A DNA stretch of 64,000 nucleotides from Polaromonas sp. 39-63-25 (GCF_002278925.1 NZ_NCJH01000009.1:1-64000), one strand, 5' to 3'. Shown: positions 34,081 to 42,732, counted from the stretch's first letter. Made by a program: numbers and translations. Notes: generated from the sequence alone by a model not told the origin.

Positions 34081-35096
34081 AGCCCCGCCCCCCGTCCGGT
34101 GTGCCGGTGCATCAGCCAGAGCAGGTAGCCGCCGCCCAGCACCGCCGTCAGCACGCCCACCGGCAGTTCCTGCGGCGCCACCAGCCAGCGCGCCAGGATG
34201 TCGGCGGCCGTCAGCAGCACCGCGCCCATCAAGGCAGCCAGCACAATCAGCCGGCCGTGGGTGGTCTTTACGACGGAGCGCACCAGGTGCGGTGCGGCCA
34301 GGCCGACAAAGGCGATCAGCCCGGTCTGTGCCACGGCGGTGCCGGTGGCGAGCGCCAGCACCGCCACCAGCGCCACCCGCATCTGCGGCAGGCGCAGGCC
34401 CAGGCTTTGCGCGGTGGCTTCGCCCAGCGCCAGGCCATCGAGCACATGGCTCATCATCCAGGCGGCCAGCACGCTGAAGGCGAGCACCGCCGCCATCACG
34501 GCGCAGGCGGTCCAGCCGACAAAACCGGTGCTGCCCAGCATGAAGGACTGCATGGCCTGCATGATCTCGGGCGTGAGCAGCAAAATCAGCGAGGTGAAGG
34601 CGCCCAGCACCACGCCGACAATCACGCCGGCCAGCAGCAGGCGCAGCGTGTGCTGCACACCCTTGGCCAGCAGCAGGGTCAGCAGCACGGCCAGCACGGC
34701 GCCGACAAAGGCCGCGCCGGTGAGCCCGATGCGCGCGAGCCAGTGCATGGCCAGGGGCGACACGCCGAACAGCGCCATCGCACTGGCCACGCCCAGCGAC
34801 GCACCCGAGGCGCTGCCCAGCAGGTAGGGGTCGGCCAGCGGGTTGCGAAACAGGCCTTGCGCCACCGCGCCGGCCAGGCCCAGCAAGGCCCCGGCCAGCC
34901 AGGCCCCCACCGTTCGCGGCAGCCGGATCTCGCGCACGATCTGCAGGGCCTGTGCGTCATGCCACATGCTGCGCACACTCTCGACGCCGGTGCTGCCCAC
35001 ACTGACACCCAACAGCAGCAGGGCCGCGCTGGCCAGCAGCAGGCCGATGGCCAGCCACAGGGCCTGGCGGTGCTGGTTGGGAAAACCCGGGCTCAT
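34077..35096 (-). CDS. btuC: B12-type ABC transporter permease (FecCD family)
   Basis: This 339-residue protein has about ten transmembrane helices. It carries family motifs VREIRLPRTVGAWLAGALLGLAGAVAQGLFRNPLADPYLLG near residues 50-95 and GLIAFVGLAAPHLVR near 255. Both ends overlap neighbouring genes by 4 bp. The cobalamin context supports BtuC; ferric-siderophore permeases share the same motifs. Confidence 0.92.
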   Translation of the reverse strand: MSPGFPNQHRQALWLAIGLLLASAALLLLGVSVGSTGVESVRSMWHDAQALQIVREIRLPRTVGAWLAGALLGLAGAVAQGLFRNPLADPYLLGSASGASLGVASAMALFGVSPLAMHWLARIGLTGAAFVGAVLAVLLTLLLAKGVQHTLRLLLAGVIVGVVLGAFTSLILLLTPEIMQAMQSFMLGSTGFVGWTACAVMAAVLAFSVLAAWMMSHVLDGLALGEATAQSLGLRLPQMRVALVAVLALATGTAVAQTGLIAFVGLAAPHLVRSVVKTTHGRLIVLAALMGAVLLTAADILARWLVAPQELPVGVLTAVLGGGYLLWLMHRHTGRGAGL

Positions 35097-36010
35097 GGTG
35101 CGTCCGGCGCCTTGTCCTCGAGGCAGCGGGCCATCAGGCGGGCCGCCTCGGCCATGCGCGGGCCCGGACGCACGACCACGTCGGACTCGTCCACACCAAA
35201 CGAGCAGATGCGCCGCTCCTTCACGGCCTTGATGCTGCCCCAGCCGGGATAAGACGCCATGCCCTGCATGCTGCGGTTGCCGGCCATGATGACGTCGGGG
35301 TTGGCACGCACGACGAACTCGGGGTTGAGCCGCGGGAAGGGGCCCAGCGACGCCGGCACCACGTTTTTGACACCGAGGCGGGTGAGCGTTTCGCCGATGA
35401 AGGAGGACTCGCCGGCGGCATACGGCCCGCGGTTGACTTCAAAATACACCCGCGCGCGTTTGGCCCGGGGCGACAGCGACTGCGCCGCCGCCTCGACGCT
35501 GGCGTCGATGGTGCGCCACAACCGTCCAGCACCGGCGGCCTCGGGAATGTCGAGCAGGACACCAATTTTCCCGAGCACGCGGCGGACGTCGGCATGGCTC
35601 TTGGGCTCCAGCGCAACCACCTTGATGCCCAGCGACTCCAGGCGCTGGCTGGCGCGTGACGACGTGGCCAGCAGCACCACGTCGGGCTTGAGCGCCACGA
35701 TGCCTTCGATGTTGGGGTCCAGCCCGCCGCCCAGCACCGGCAGGCTGCGCACGCTGGCGGGGTAATTCGAATACCGGTCCACGCCGACCAGGCGCTGGCA
35801 TTGCTCCATCGCGCAGACACTTTCAGTCAGCGAAGGCAGCAGGCTGACAATGCGCTGCGGGCTTTGCGCAAAACTCACGCTGACACCGCGATCGTCGATC
35901 AGTTGCAGGGCGTGGGCTGGCGCCACGGCCAGAAAAGTCAGCAAAAGCAGCAGCGCCGCCCTCACCCCAACCCTCTCCCAGAGGGCGGGGGAGCAAGAAG
36001 AAATGTTCAT
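35093..36010 (-). CDS. btuF: Periplasmic cobalamin-binding protein (BtuF-like)
   Basis: This is a 305-residue helical-backbone receptor. Signature regions are PQRIVSLLPSLTESVCAMEQCQRLVGVDRYSNYP, LKPDVVLLATSSRASQRLESLGI and ANPDVIMAGNRSMQGM. The signal peptide (MNISSCSPALWERVGVRAALLLLLTFLAVAPAHA) has an odd start. The residues SPALWERVGVR come from a copy of a palindromic repeat that also occurs twice near 59500. It overlaps cobU upstream and the permease gene downstream by 4 bp each. Confidence 0.92.
   Translation of the reverse strand: MNISSCSPALWERVGVRAALLLLLTFLAVAPAHALQLIDDRGVSVSFAQSPQRIVSLLPSLTESVCAMEQCQRLVGVDRYSNYPASVRSLPVLGGGLDPNIEGIVALKPDVVLLATSSRASQRLESLGIKVVALEPKSHADVRRVLGKIGVLLDIPEAAGAGRLWRTIDASVEAAAQSLSPRAKRARVYFEVNRGPYAAGESSFIGETLTRLGVKNVVPASLGPFPRLNPEFVVRANPDVIMAGNRSMQGMASYPGWGSIKAVKERRICSFGVDESDVVVRPGPRMAEAARLMARCLEDKAPDAP
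35959..35993 (-). repeat. Palindromic repeat family P, copy 1 (in btuF signal sequence)
   Basis: The blocks are CCCTCACCCCAACCCTCTCC, CAGAGGG and CGGGGGAG. The CCCTC...GAGGG arms are self-complementary. On the minus strand it encodes SPALWERVGVR of the btuF signal peptide n-region. Related copies lie at 59454-59489 and 59534-59566. Confidence 0.75.
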
Positions 36011-36594
36011 GGCGGGCCTTTCAAAACCAGCGGCAAACCGGCGGCCATCAGGGTGACTCGCTCACAGGCCTGCGCCACCTCCTGGTTGAGCCGGCCCAGC
36101 GCATCGACAAAGGCGCGAGTCTCGCGCCCGAGCGGAATCACGCCCAATCCGATCTCGTTGCCGACCAGCACCAGCGGCCCGGGGCAAGTTTCGATTGCTT
36201 CCAAAAACATAGCTGCCTGCGCCCGTGGGTATTGAGCTGGAGTCGTATTTTTATCTAAGACTTCGACAGGCATGAGCCAGTTGGTGAGCCACAGCGTCAG
36301 GCAGTCCACCACCACCAGCGTCTGGGCGTTGCCGTGCACTGTGATCGCCTGCGCAAGCTGCAGCGGTTCCTCGACCGTGGACATGCCGGGCACCCGCTCA
36401 GCCCTGTCCTGCTGGTGGCGCGCGATGCGTTGACGCATCTCGTCGTCCCAGGGCTGGCCGGTGGCGATCAGCACCGCACGATGCGCGGGTGACTGCGCGA
36501 GCCAGCCCTGCGCCAGCCTTTCGGCGCGGCGCGACTTGCCGCTGCGCTGGCCGCCGAGGATCAGTTCACTGCGAGCCAGGGACAGCTTATTCAT
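36007..36594 (-). CDS. cobU: Adenosylcobinamide kinase / guanylyltransferase
   Basis: This is a 195-residue CobU/CobP protein. The P-loop is LILGGQRSGKSRRAE, with further motifs IATGQPWDDEMRQRIARHQ, VVDCLTLWLTNWL and VLVGNEIGLGVIP. It phosphorylates adenosylcobinamide and transfers GMP to it. It overlaps the upstream B12-binding protein gene by 8 bp and btuF by 4 bp. A family R repeat (36197-36255) encodes the variable segment with LDKNTTPAQYPRAQAAMFLE, which sits between conserved motifs. Confidence 0.94.
   Translation of the reverse strand: MNKLSLARSELILGGQRSGKSRRAERLAQGWLAQSPAHRAVLIATGQPWDDEMRQRIARHQQDRAERVPGMSTVEEPLQLAQAITVHGNAQTLVVVDCLTLWLTNWLMPVEVLDKNTTPAQYPRAQAAMFLEAIETCPGPLVLVGNEIGLGVIPLGRETRAFVDALGRLNQEVAQACERVTLMAAGLPLVLKGPP
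36197..36255 (+). repeat. Interspersed repeat family R, copy 3 (inside cobU, antisense)
   Basis: The blocks are GCTTCC, ACATAGCTGCCTGCGC, TTGAGCTGGAG and TATTTTTATC. It is antisense to cobU. The cobU frame stays open through it, and the conserved kinase motifs on both sides are intact. Confidence 0.7.
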
Positions 36595-37387
36595 GGGCCA
36601 GGCTCCAGTCCAGAACGATGCGGTGCAACTGCGCCACCCCGTCGGTCAGCGCGGCCGGCCCGGGCTGCAGGATGTCGGCCGACTTGATCTCGAACAGCTG
36701 GCCGTTTTTGACGGCGTTGACGTTTTCCCAACCAGGCCGGGCCGCGACTTTTTCGGGCCGGAACTTCTTGCCGCACCAGGAGCCGATGATGATGTCGGGG
36801 TTGCGCGCGACAATCTGCGCGCCGTCGGCAATGATGCGGTCCTTGCCCATGGCCATGCGGGCCAGTTCGGGAAAACAGTCGTCACCACCGGCCACGCCCA
36901 GCAGCTCGGAAACCCAGGCGATGGCGCTGATGTGCGGCTCGTCCCACTCCTCAAAAAACACGCGGGGCCGCCGCTTCAGGCCGGCCGCAGCCCGGGCAAT
37001 GGCGGCCAGCCTGTCCTGCATCACCTGCATCAGCTGCAGGCCGCGATCGCCCTGCCCGACCATCGCCGCCACCTGGTACATCATGGAGAAAATTTCCGCG
37101 ATGCTGCGCTGGTTGAACACCGTGACCTGCACGCCCTTGCGGATCAGCTCGGCCGCAATGTCGGCCTGCAGGTCCGAGAAGCCGAACACGCAGTCGGGCT
37201 TGAGCTCCAGAATCTTGTCGATTTTGGCGCTGGTGAAAGCGCTGACACGGGGCTTCTCGGCACGTGCCCGCGGCGGCCGCACCGTGTAGCCGGAGATACC
37301 GACGATGCGGCGCTCTTCCCCGAGCAGGTACAACCACTCGGTGGTTTCCTCGGTCATGCAGACAATGCGCTGCGGGCCGTAGTTCAT
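36587..37387 (-). CDS. Second cobalamin-binding protein, no signal peptide
   Basis: This is a 266-residue BtuF-fold protein (PQRIVCMTEETTEWLYLLGEERRIVGISGYTVRP, ELKPDCVFGFSDLQADIAAEL, ARNPDIIIGSWCGKKFRPE). It starts at the ATG at 37387, which overlaps the cobB stop by 4 bp. The sequence begins directly with the mature fold, so it should be cytoplasmic. The preceding in-frame stretch belongs to cobB's alternate frame and is not a signal. It may handle corrinoid inside the cell or be a receptor that lost its export signal. Confidence 0.85.
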   Translation of the reverse strand: MNYGPQRIVCMTEETTEWLYLLGEERRIVGISGYTVRPPRARAEKPRVSAFTSAKIDKILELKPDCVFGFSDLQADIAAELIRKGVQVTVFNQRSIAEIFSMMYQVAAMVGQGDRGLQLMQVMQDRLAAIARAAAGLKRRPRVFFEEWDEPHISAIAWVSELLGVAGGDDCFPELARMAMGKDRIIADGAQIVARNPDIIIGSWCGKKFRPEKVAARPGWENVNAVKNGQLFEIKSADILQPGPAALTDGVAQLHRIVLDWSLAHE

Positions 37388-38718
37388 GGCTGCGGCCCCG
37401 ATGAAAAAAGCCGGGCTGTCGCTTCCGGGCTGGACGCGAACCAGGCGTGAAAATAACTGGCGCGGACCGAACCCGAGACATACAGGGCCTCGCCCTCGCC
37501 GCGCAGCTGGCGCCCCGGCGCCGCTTCGGTGCGGGCGGCGGGCTGCAGCGGTGTGGTGCAGGTCGAGTAGTGGAAGGTGTGACCGCGCAGGGTTCCACCG
37601 TCCACGCCAAGCTGCTGCGGACCCAGCGCGGCCAGGCGTTTTTGCATGCTGACGCTGCCGGGCAACACACCCCACATCGGATGGCGCTGGCCATCGACGG
37701 TGTGCAGTTCCTCAAACAGCGCCATCATGCCGCCGCACTCCGCCCAGACCGGCTTGCCGGCACGCACATGGTCGGCCAGGCTGTCCTTCATGGCGCGGTT
37801 GGCCGCCAGGGTCTGCGCATGCAGCTCGGGGTAGCCGCCGGGCAGCCAGAGCGCGTCGCAGTCCGGCAGGGCCGCATCGGCCAGCGGCGAAAAAAACACC
37901 AGCCGCGCGCCCAGCGCGCGCAGGCAATCGAGATTGGCCGCGTAAATGAAGCAGAACGCCGCATCACGCGCCACGGCCACCGTGCGGCCCTCCAGTGCAC
38001 CGGCCGGAAACCCGGGCAGATCCGGCGTCTTGAACGGAACCGCCCAGGCCTGCAGGTCGTCCCCGCTCATCTGCCCCAGCGGGGTGGCGGCCAGCGCATC
38101 GGCCGCGGCGTCCAGCCGCTGCATGGCGTCGCCGAGTTCATCGGACATCACCAGGCCCAGGTGCCGCTCGGGCAGCGTCATGACACTGCTGCGCATGAGG
38201 GCGCCCAGCCAGTGCTCCGGCTCACGCAGGCTGTCCTCGAGCATCAGCGCATGGCTGTCGGAGGCTACCCGGTTGGCGAGCACGCCGGCAAACCGCAGGC
38301 CGTCCCGGTAATGCTGCAGACCCCAGGCCAGCGCGCCAAACGTGCCGGCCATGGACCCGGCGTCGATGACGGCCAGCACCGGCAGGCCGAAACGCTGCGC
38401 CAGGTCGGCCGCGCTCGGCTGCCCGTCGAACAAGCCCATCACGCCTTCGACAATGATGAGGTCGGCCTCCTGCGCAGCGGCCTGCAGGCGCCGGGCGCAG
38501 TCGTCCTCGCCGGTCATCCACAAGTCGAGCTGATGCACCGGCGCGCCACTGGCCAGGGCCAGCCAGTAGGGGTCCAGAAAATCCGGCCCGCACTTGAAGA
38601 CCCGCACACGCCATCCCTGGCGCGTGTGCAGACGCGCCAGCGCGCAGGCGACCGTGGTCTTGCCCTGGCCGGAAGCCGGCGCGGCGATGAGGACAGCAGG
38701 ACAGGAAGGTGCAGACAT
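37384..38718 (-). CDS. cobB: Cobyrinate a,c-diamide synthase
   Basis: This is a 444-residue CobB/CbiA-type glutamine amidotransferase starting at the ATG at 38718. The N-terminal P-loop is IAAPASGQGKTTVACALARLH, followed by VFKCGPDFLDPYWL. The C-terminal class I glutaminase has its Cys in VWAECGGMMAL. It amidates the a and c side chains of cobyrinate. It follows btuB by 17 bp and overlaps the next gene. No corrin-ring-forming genes are in the window. Confidence 0.95.
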   Translation of the reverse strand: MSAPSCPAVLIAAPASGQGKTTVACALARLHTRQGWRVRVFKCGPDFLDPYWLALASGAPVHQLDLWMTGEDDCARRLQAAAQEADLIIVEGVMGLFDGQPSAADLAQRFGLPVLAVIDAGSMAGTFGALAWGLQHYRDGLRFAGVLANRVASDSHALMLEDSLREPEHWLGALMRSSVMTLPERHLGLVMSDELGDAMQRLDAAADALAATPLGQMSGDDLQAWAVPFKTPDLPGFPAGALEGRTVAVARDAAFCFIYAANLDCLRALGARLVFFSPLADAALPDCDALWLPGGYPELHAQTLAANRAMKDSLADHVRAGKPVWAECGGMMALFEELHTVDGQRHPMWGVLPGSVSMQKRLAALGPQQLGVDGGTLRGHTFHYSTCTTPLQPAARTEAAPGRQLRGEGEALYVSGSVRASYFHAWFASSPEATARLFSSGPQP

Positions 38719-38735
38719 GGTGTTTTCCAGCCGGC

Positions 38736-40568
38736 TTACTGCGGCGCCCACTTCAGGCCGACATAGAGGCTGCGCCCCGCCGTCGCATAAGTGTTGGCAA
38801 GCTGGTAGGTCTTGTCGGCCAGATTGTCCACCCGCGCGAGGAAGGTCCAGTCCTTCGCCACCGACGTGCTGGCATGGAGGTTGATCAGGCCGTAACCCGC
38901 GAGCACCACGGTATTGCTGGCACTGTCATTGCGGCGTCCCGAAAGCTGGGCCTCGGCGCCTGCTGTCCATGAAGCGATGTGGGTGTCGGCCCCCAGGCTG
39001 GCGTGATGCCGGGCGCGGCGCGCGAGCTGCCTGCCGGTCGAAAGATCGCGGGGGTTCTGTACATCGAGCGAGGCATGCAGGTTGACCTCGCCGAGTTTGT
39101 GGGTGCCCGAGAAAGTCACCCCGGCATATTCGGCGCGGGCCGTGTTGGAATAGCAGCCCAGACCGGACGCGCAGCGCCCCGGGGTGGAGAAGGTGATGAG
39201 GTCATTGACCCTGTTGCGGTACACCACCACGCCGAAGCTGCTGGCGCCTTCGGCATAACGCAGACCCAGCTCCAGGTTGCGGCTGCTTTCGGGTTGCAGG
39301 CTGGACACGCCATAGACGCTGAAACGCTGGTAAAGCGTGGGTGCCCTGAAAGCGGTGCCGGCCGACGCGGTGGCCCGCCACTGAGGCGTGAAGGCAAAGC
39401 CCCAGGCAGCGCTGCCGGTGTTGTGATCGCCGAACTCGCTGTCCTGGTCGTTGCGCAGGTTCAGCTGCAGCGTGTGCCGGTCGCTGCGGTAACCATAACC
39501 CAGGGCCAGTGCATCCTGCGAACGGCTGCGGTTGATGGGCGCATTTTCCAGATGATCGACTTTTCGCTCGAGCGCGGCGGTCAGCAAATGACTGCCCAGA
39601 CGAAGCTCGTTCTGGAACAGGTAGCCGTTCAGCTGCGTGGTGGTCAGGTAGGGCGACGGCGTGGTTTCGTAGCGGTCGCGTGAGTCGGTCACGCTCAGCT
39701 TCGTGCTGTAGGCCTGCGTCCATTGCGCCTGCCAGTTCAGCCCCAGCGCCTGCAGGCTGTGCAGGTTGCGCTCGTCGACGAACCTTGTGGCACTGTCGTA
39801 TTGCGAGTTCATGTCGCTTGCCAGCGCCGTGACCTCCAGCCGGTGGGCGGGATCGACTTGCAAGCCGATGCGGGCGTTGGCCGACCTGCTCTCGTAGCCG
39901 TCCCGGTCGGGATTCTGGCCCGCTATCGGGCGCGAGTTGAAACCCTTGCTGCTTTCGTCGGACAGGCCCAGCGAATAATCGAATGTGCCACTGCTGCCGC
40001 TGATGCTGGCATCGGCTTTTTGCGTGCCGTGGGACCCAAAGCCGATGCCGACCGCCGGCGCCGGCGGCCCCTCGCCCCTGCGGGTGAACAGCTGGATCAC
40101 GCCACCCAGCGCATCGGAACCGTAGACAGCACCGGCCGGGCCGCGCAGGACCTCAATGCGATCGATCTGGCTCAGCGGAATGGTCTCCCAGGCCGCGCCG
40201 CCGGTGGCCTGCGAATCGATCCGGACGCCGTCGATATACACCGCGGTAAAACGTGACTCGGCGCCGCGCAGGAACACGCTGGTGGTGCTACCGGGGCCAC
40301 CGTTGCGCGCCATCTCGATGCCGGGCACACGCGCCAGCACATCGGCCAGGCCGGCAGCTCCGCTGCGTTCTATGGCGGCGCGGTCAAGCACGGTGACATC
40401 GGCCACCAGATCGGAAAGGGGCTGCGCCGTGCGTGTCGCGGTAACCACGGTCTCCCGCAGTTGCGGGGATGAAGCGGTTTGGGAAAAAGCAGGCCATGCG
40501 GCAGCGACCACCAGCGAAAGCGCGGCGGAGCGTGCATGTAATACACAGGTTTTCATGGGGAGAAACAT
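38736..40568 (-). CDS. btuB: TonB-dependent cobalamin receptor
   Basis: This outer-membrane beta-barrel of about 610 residues begins with a signal peptide (cleavage near AFSQTAS). A plug domain follows: TVVTATRTAQPLSDLVADVTVLDRAAIE, PGSTTSVFLRGAESRFTAVYIDGVRI and RIEVLRGPAGAVYGSDALGGVIQLFTRR. The barrel ends with the aromatic C-terminus YVGLKWAPQ. The start could be the ATG at 40568 or at 40556. A cobalamin riboswitch precedes it, which strongly supports B12 as the ligand. It heads the 11-gene operon. Confidence 0.93.
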   Translation of the reverse strand: MFLPMKTCVLHARSAALSLVVAAAWPAFSQTASSPQLRETVVTATRTAQPLSDLVADVTVLDRAAIERSGAAGLADVLARVPGIEMARNGGPGSTTSVFLRGAESRFTAVYIDGVRIDSQATGGAAWETIPLSQIDRIEVLRGPAGAVYGSDALGGVIQLFTRRGEGPPAPAVGIGFGSHGTQKADASISGSSGTFDYSLGLSDESSKGFNSRPIAGQNPDRDGYESRSANARIGLQVDPAHRLEVTALASDMNSQYDSATRFVDERNLHSLQALGLNWQAQWTQAYSTKLSVTDSRDRYETTPSPYLTTTQLNGYLFQNELRLGSHLLTAALERKVDHLENAPINRSRSQDALALGYGYRSDRHTLQLNLRNDQDSEFGDHNTGSAAWGFAFTPQWRATASAGTAFRAPTLYQRFSVYGVSSLQPESSRNLELGLRYAEGASSFGVVVYRNRVNDLITFSTPGRCASGLGCYSNTARAEYAGVTFSGTHKLGEVNLHASLDVQNPRDLSTGRQLARRARHHASLGADTHIASWTAGAEAQLSGRRNDSASNTVVLAGYGLINLHASTSVAKDWTFLARVDNLADKTYQLANTYATAGRSLYVGLKWAPQ

Positions 40569-40583
40569 TCAACAAAAGGCCCT

Positions 40584-40815
40584 CACCGGCTTCCCCGCCA
40601 GTGCATGAGCGTTAAAAACGCCCGGTCCAATGAAAGACGCGCGCGTTCACCTTGTTGGCCGGTATCCGGGCTGACGGAACTGCTCTCATCGCCTTCCCAA
40701 GCGCGTGTTCAGAACGCTCAGTGGCTGATGATGAAAGCTGAATGTGCTCCGAGTCTGAATCTGGGGAGCGACATTCGTCCGTTTACCGTTGCGGGGGCAG
40801 CGCAGGTTAAAAATC
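40584..40815 (-). promoter_or_regulatory. Cobalamin riboswitch with downstream hairpin
   Basis: Read on the minus strand, the aptamer contains GCGCTGCCCCCGCAACGG (40804-40787), CAGCCACTG in the middle, GGGAAGGC (40698-40691) and the B12 box GTCAGCCCGGATACCGGCC (40675-40657). These are the standard conserved blocks in the right order. Further down, CACTGGC/GCCGGTG (40603-40597 with 40590-40584) form a 7-bp hairpin close to the btuB start, a likely expression platform. B12 binding would shut off btuB and the downstream cob genes. This explains most of the gap 40569-40964. Confidence 0.95.
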
Positions 40816-40964
40816 CAGTCGCAATCGGCCCGGGCTGACCCGGTGCGGATGGCCTTGATTCCCTCCTGCTTCCCGTTGAACTGCAGCGTGTGAACCACAC
40901 CGCGAGCACCAACAGACAAGATTCTACGCGCCAAAACCGTGCAAACCCTACAATTGGCGCTGCC

Positions 40965-41225
40965 ATGTCGAACCCCACCCACATCGACCAGATTGCCGAA
41001 CGCGTCGAGCGGCTCCTCTTGCGCTACGAGGAGTTGCAGCGCACCAATGCACTGCTCGCCGAGCAGGTGCATGAACTCACGCAGGAACGCGATTCGCTGC
41101 GCTCGCGCCTGAGCGCAGCCCGCGCCCGGGTCGATGCCCTGCTCGAACGCCTGCCGGATTCGTCGGCGCCGATGTCGGCAGCCGGTCCGGCCCATGGCAG
41201 GACACCCGTGGGATCGGATTCATGA
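40965..41225 (+). CDS. Small coiled-coil protein upstream of zapA
   Basis: This 86-residue protein starts at the ATG at 40965 and is dominated by a predicted coiled coil (residues 8-62, with ERVERLLLRYEELQRTNALL and HELTQERDSLRSRLSAAR). It matches the small ZapB-like proteins commonly encoded just before zapA in beta- and gammaproteobacteria. Its stop overlaps the zapA start by 4 bp. A role at the division septum is inferred from position and fold. Confidence 0.8.
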   Translation: MSNPTHIDQIAERVERLLLRYEELQRTNALLAEQVHELTQERDSLRSRLSAARARVDALLERLPDSSAPMSAAGPAHGRTPVGSDS

Positions 41226-41587
41226 AGCAGCTTGACGTACAGATCATGGGCCAGAGCTACCTGCTCGGCTGCCCCGAGGGCGGCGAGGCCAGGCTGCTCG
41301 ACGCGGTCGAAAAGGTCGACGCGGCCATGTGCAAGATCCGCGACGCCGGAAAAATCAAGGCGCGTGACCGCATCGCCGTGCTGGCCGCGCTGAACCTGGC
41401 TTTCGAGTTGTCGGAGATGGAGGCCAATGCACTGAAGGCGGCGCACAGCATCCCGGCGCCGGCCGCTGCCCCGGCCAGGTCCCACGGCGCGGGCGTGTCG
41501 GCGGCCGAAGCCGCGTCGCAGCCGCAACTGGCGGCCTTGCTGCAACGCCTGGACAACGCGCTGGGCGTGGACGGCCGCCTGCTGTAA
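41222..41587 (+). CDS. zapA: Cell division protein ZapA
   Basis: This is a 121-residue protein with the ZapA core (KQLDVQIMGQSYLLGCPEGGEARLLDAVEKVDAAMCKIRD, RDRIAVLAALNLAFEL) and a C-terminal helical tail. It binds FtsZ and promotes Z-ring bundling. The start overlaps the upstream coiled-coil gene (ATGA), and the 6S RNA gene follows, the widely conserved zapA-ssrS order. Confidence 0.93.
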   Translation: MKQLDVQIMGQSYLLGCPEGGEARLLDAVEKVDAAMCKIRDAGKIKARDRIAVLAALNLAFELSEMEANALKAAHSIPAPAAAPARSHGAGVSAAEAASQPQLAALLQRLDNALGVDGRLL

Positions 41588-41637
41588 AGCGGCCTATCGG
41601 GCCAGCGCGGCGCCCGCCAAACGCCTACAATCAAACC

Positions 41638-41808
41638 GTCTGCGGTACACACCGGGCTTTATATTTCCTTGTACCAATGCTCTTAGAGCACGGGCTTGGT
41701 AAATTGTCAGGCAGGCGTGATCGTCTCGCGTTAGACGAACCCGAAACCTGACTGCCCTCGCCCACCTGAACCCTGGTTCAGGATGACGGCCCGGTGGTAT
41801 TCGCAGAC
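41638..41808 (+). ncRNA. ssrS: 6S RNA
   Basis: This ~171-nt RNA lies directly after zapA. The two ends pair: GTCTGCG (41638-41644) with CGCAGAC (41802-41808), and CACCGGGC with GCCCGGTG just inside. The 3' side has the typical block CCTGAACCCTGGTTCAGGAT. A TACAAT -10 element at 41626-41631 is placed correctly for a start near 41638. 6S RNA mimics an open promoter and sequesters sigma-70 RNA polymerase in stationary phase. It accounts for most of the 305-bp gap before the TSUP gene. Confidence 0.93.
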
Positions 41809-41892
41809 ACCTCTTTTCACCCGTCACCACCACCCCCGCCGCCATTCCCGTCCAACCCGCTTGCTCCGGCAAGCAGCCTGCCCTTACGCCGC

Positions 41893-42711
41893 ATGACCTT
41901 CGAACCCCTGCTCATTCTTGAACTTGCCCTGCTGGGCGTCGGCACCGGCTTTCTCGCGGGCCTGCTGGGCATAGGCGGCGGCATGCTGATGGTGCCTTTC
42001 ATCACCATCATCATGGCGCAGCGCGGTGTGGCGCCGGACCTGGCCGTCAAGATGGCGATTGCCACCTCGATGGCCACCATCATCTTCACCTCCATCTCCA
42101 GCGTGCGTGCCCACCACAAGCGCGGCGCGGTGCGCTGGGACATCGTCCGGCGCCTGGCTCCCGGCATCGTGGTCGGTAGCATCATCGGCAGCCTGGGCGT
42201 GTTTGCCTTGCTCAAGGGCTCTTACCTGGCGATCTTCTTCGGCCTCTTCGTGAGCTTCTCGGCCACCCAGATGTTTCTGGACAAGAAGCCCAAGCCCACG
42301 CGCCAGATGCCGGGCACGGCCGGCCAGTTTGCGGCCGGCGGCGGCATCGGTTTCCTCTCTGGGCTGGTGGGTGCGGGCGGCGGCTTCATCAGCGTGCCTT
42401 TCATGACCTGGTGCAACGTCGCCATCCACAACGCGGTGGCCACCTCGGCCGCGCTGGGCTTTCCGATTGCCGTGGCCAATGTGCTCGGTTATGTGATCAG
42501 CGGGCAGTCGGTGCAGGGCCTGCCGCCCGCTTCCTTCGGCTACATCTGGCTGCCGGCGCTGGTGGTCATTGCAGCCTGCAGTTTTTTCGTCGCACCGCTG
42601 GGCGCCAAGATTGCACACAAGCTGCCGGTGAGCAAGCTCAAGCGCGTTTTTGCCAGCATCCTCTATGTACTGGCGGCCTACATGCTCTGGAAGGGCCTGA
42701 CGAGCCTGTAG
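41893..42711 (+). CDS. TSUP family transporter (TauE/SafE)
   Basis: This is a 272-residue membrane protein with about eight helices and a two-fold internal repeat: GTGFLAGLLGIGGGMLMVPF in the first half and GIGFLSGLVGAGGGFISVPF in the second. The start at 41893 removes a proline-rich stretch. The family exports or imports organosulfonates, sulfite or other small anions. Nothing in the neighbourhood fixes the substrate. Confidence 0.9.
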   Translation: MTFEPLLILELALLGVGTGFLAGLLGIGGGMLMVPFITIIMAQRGVAPDLAVKMAIATSMATIIFTSISSVRAHHKRGAVRWDIVRRLAPGIVVGSIIGSLGVFALLKGSYLAIFFGLFVSFSATQMFLDKKPKPTRQMPGTAGQFAAGGGIGFLSGLVGAGGGFISVPFMTWCNVAIHNAVATSAALGFPIAVANVLGYVISGQSVQGLPPASFGYIWLPALVVIAACSFFVAPLGAKIAHKLPVSKLKRVFASILYVLAAYMLWKGLTSL

Positions 42712-42732
42712 CGCCCGCCGCCGGTCATGGAC

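Noticed and set aside
40605-40838. A short plus-strand frame of 77 codons
   Set aside because: It lies entirely in the cobalamin riboswitch region on the opposite strand and matches no protein pattern.
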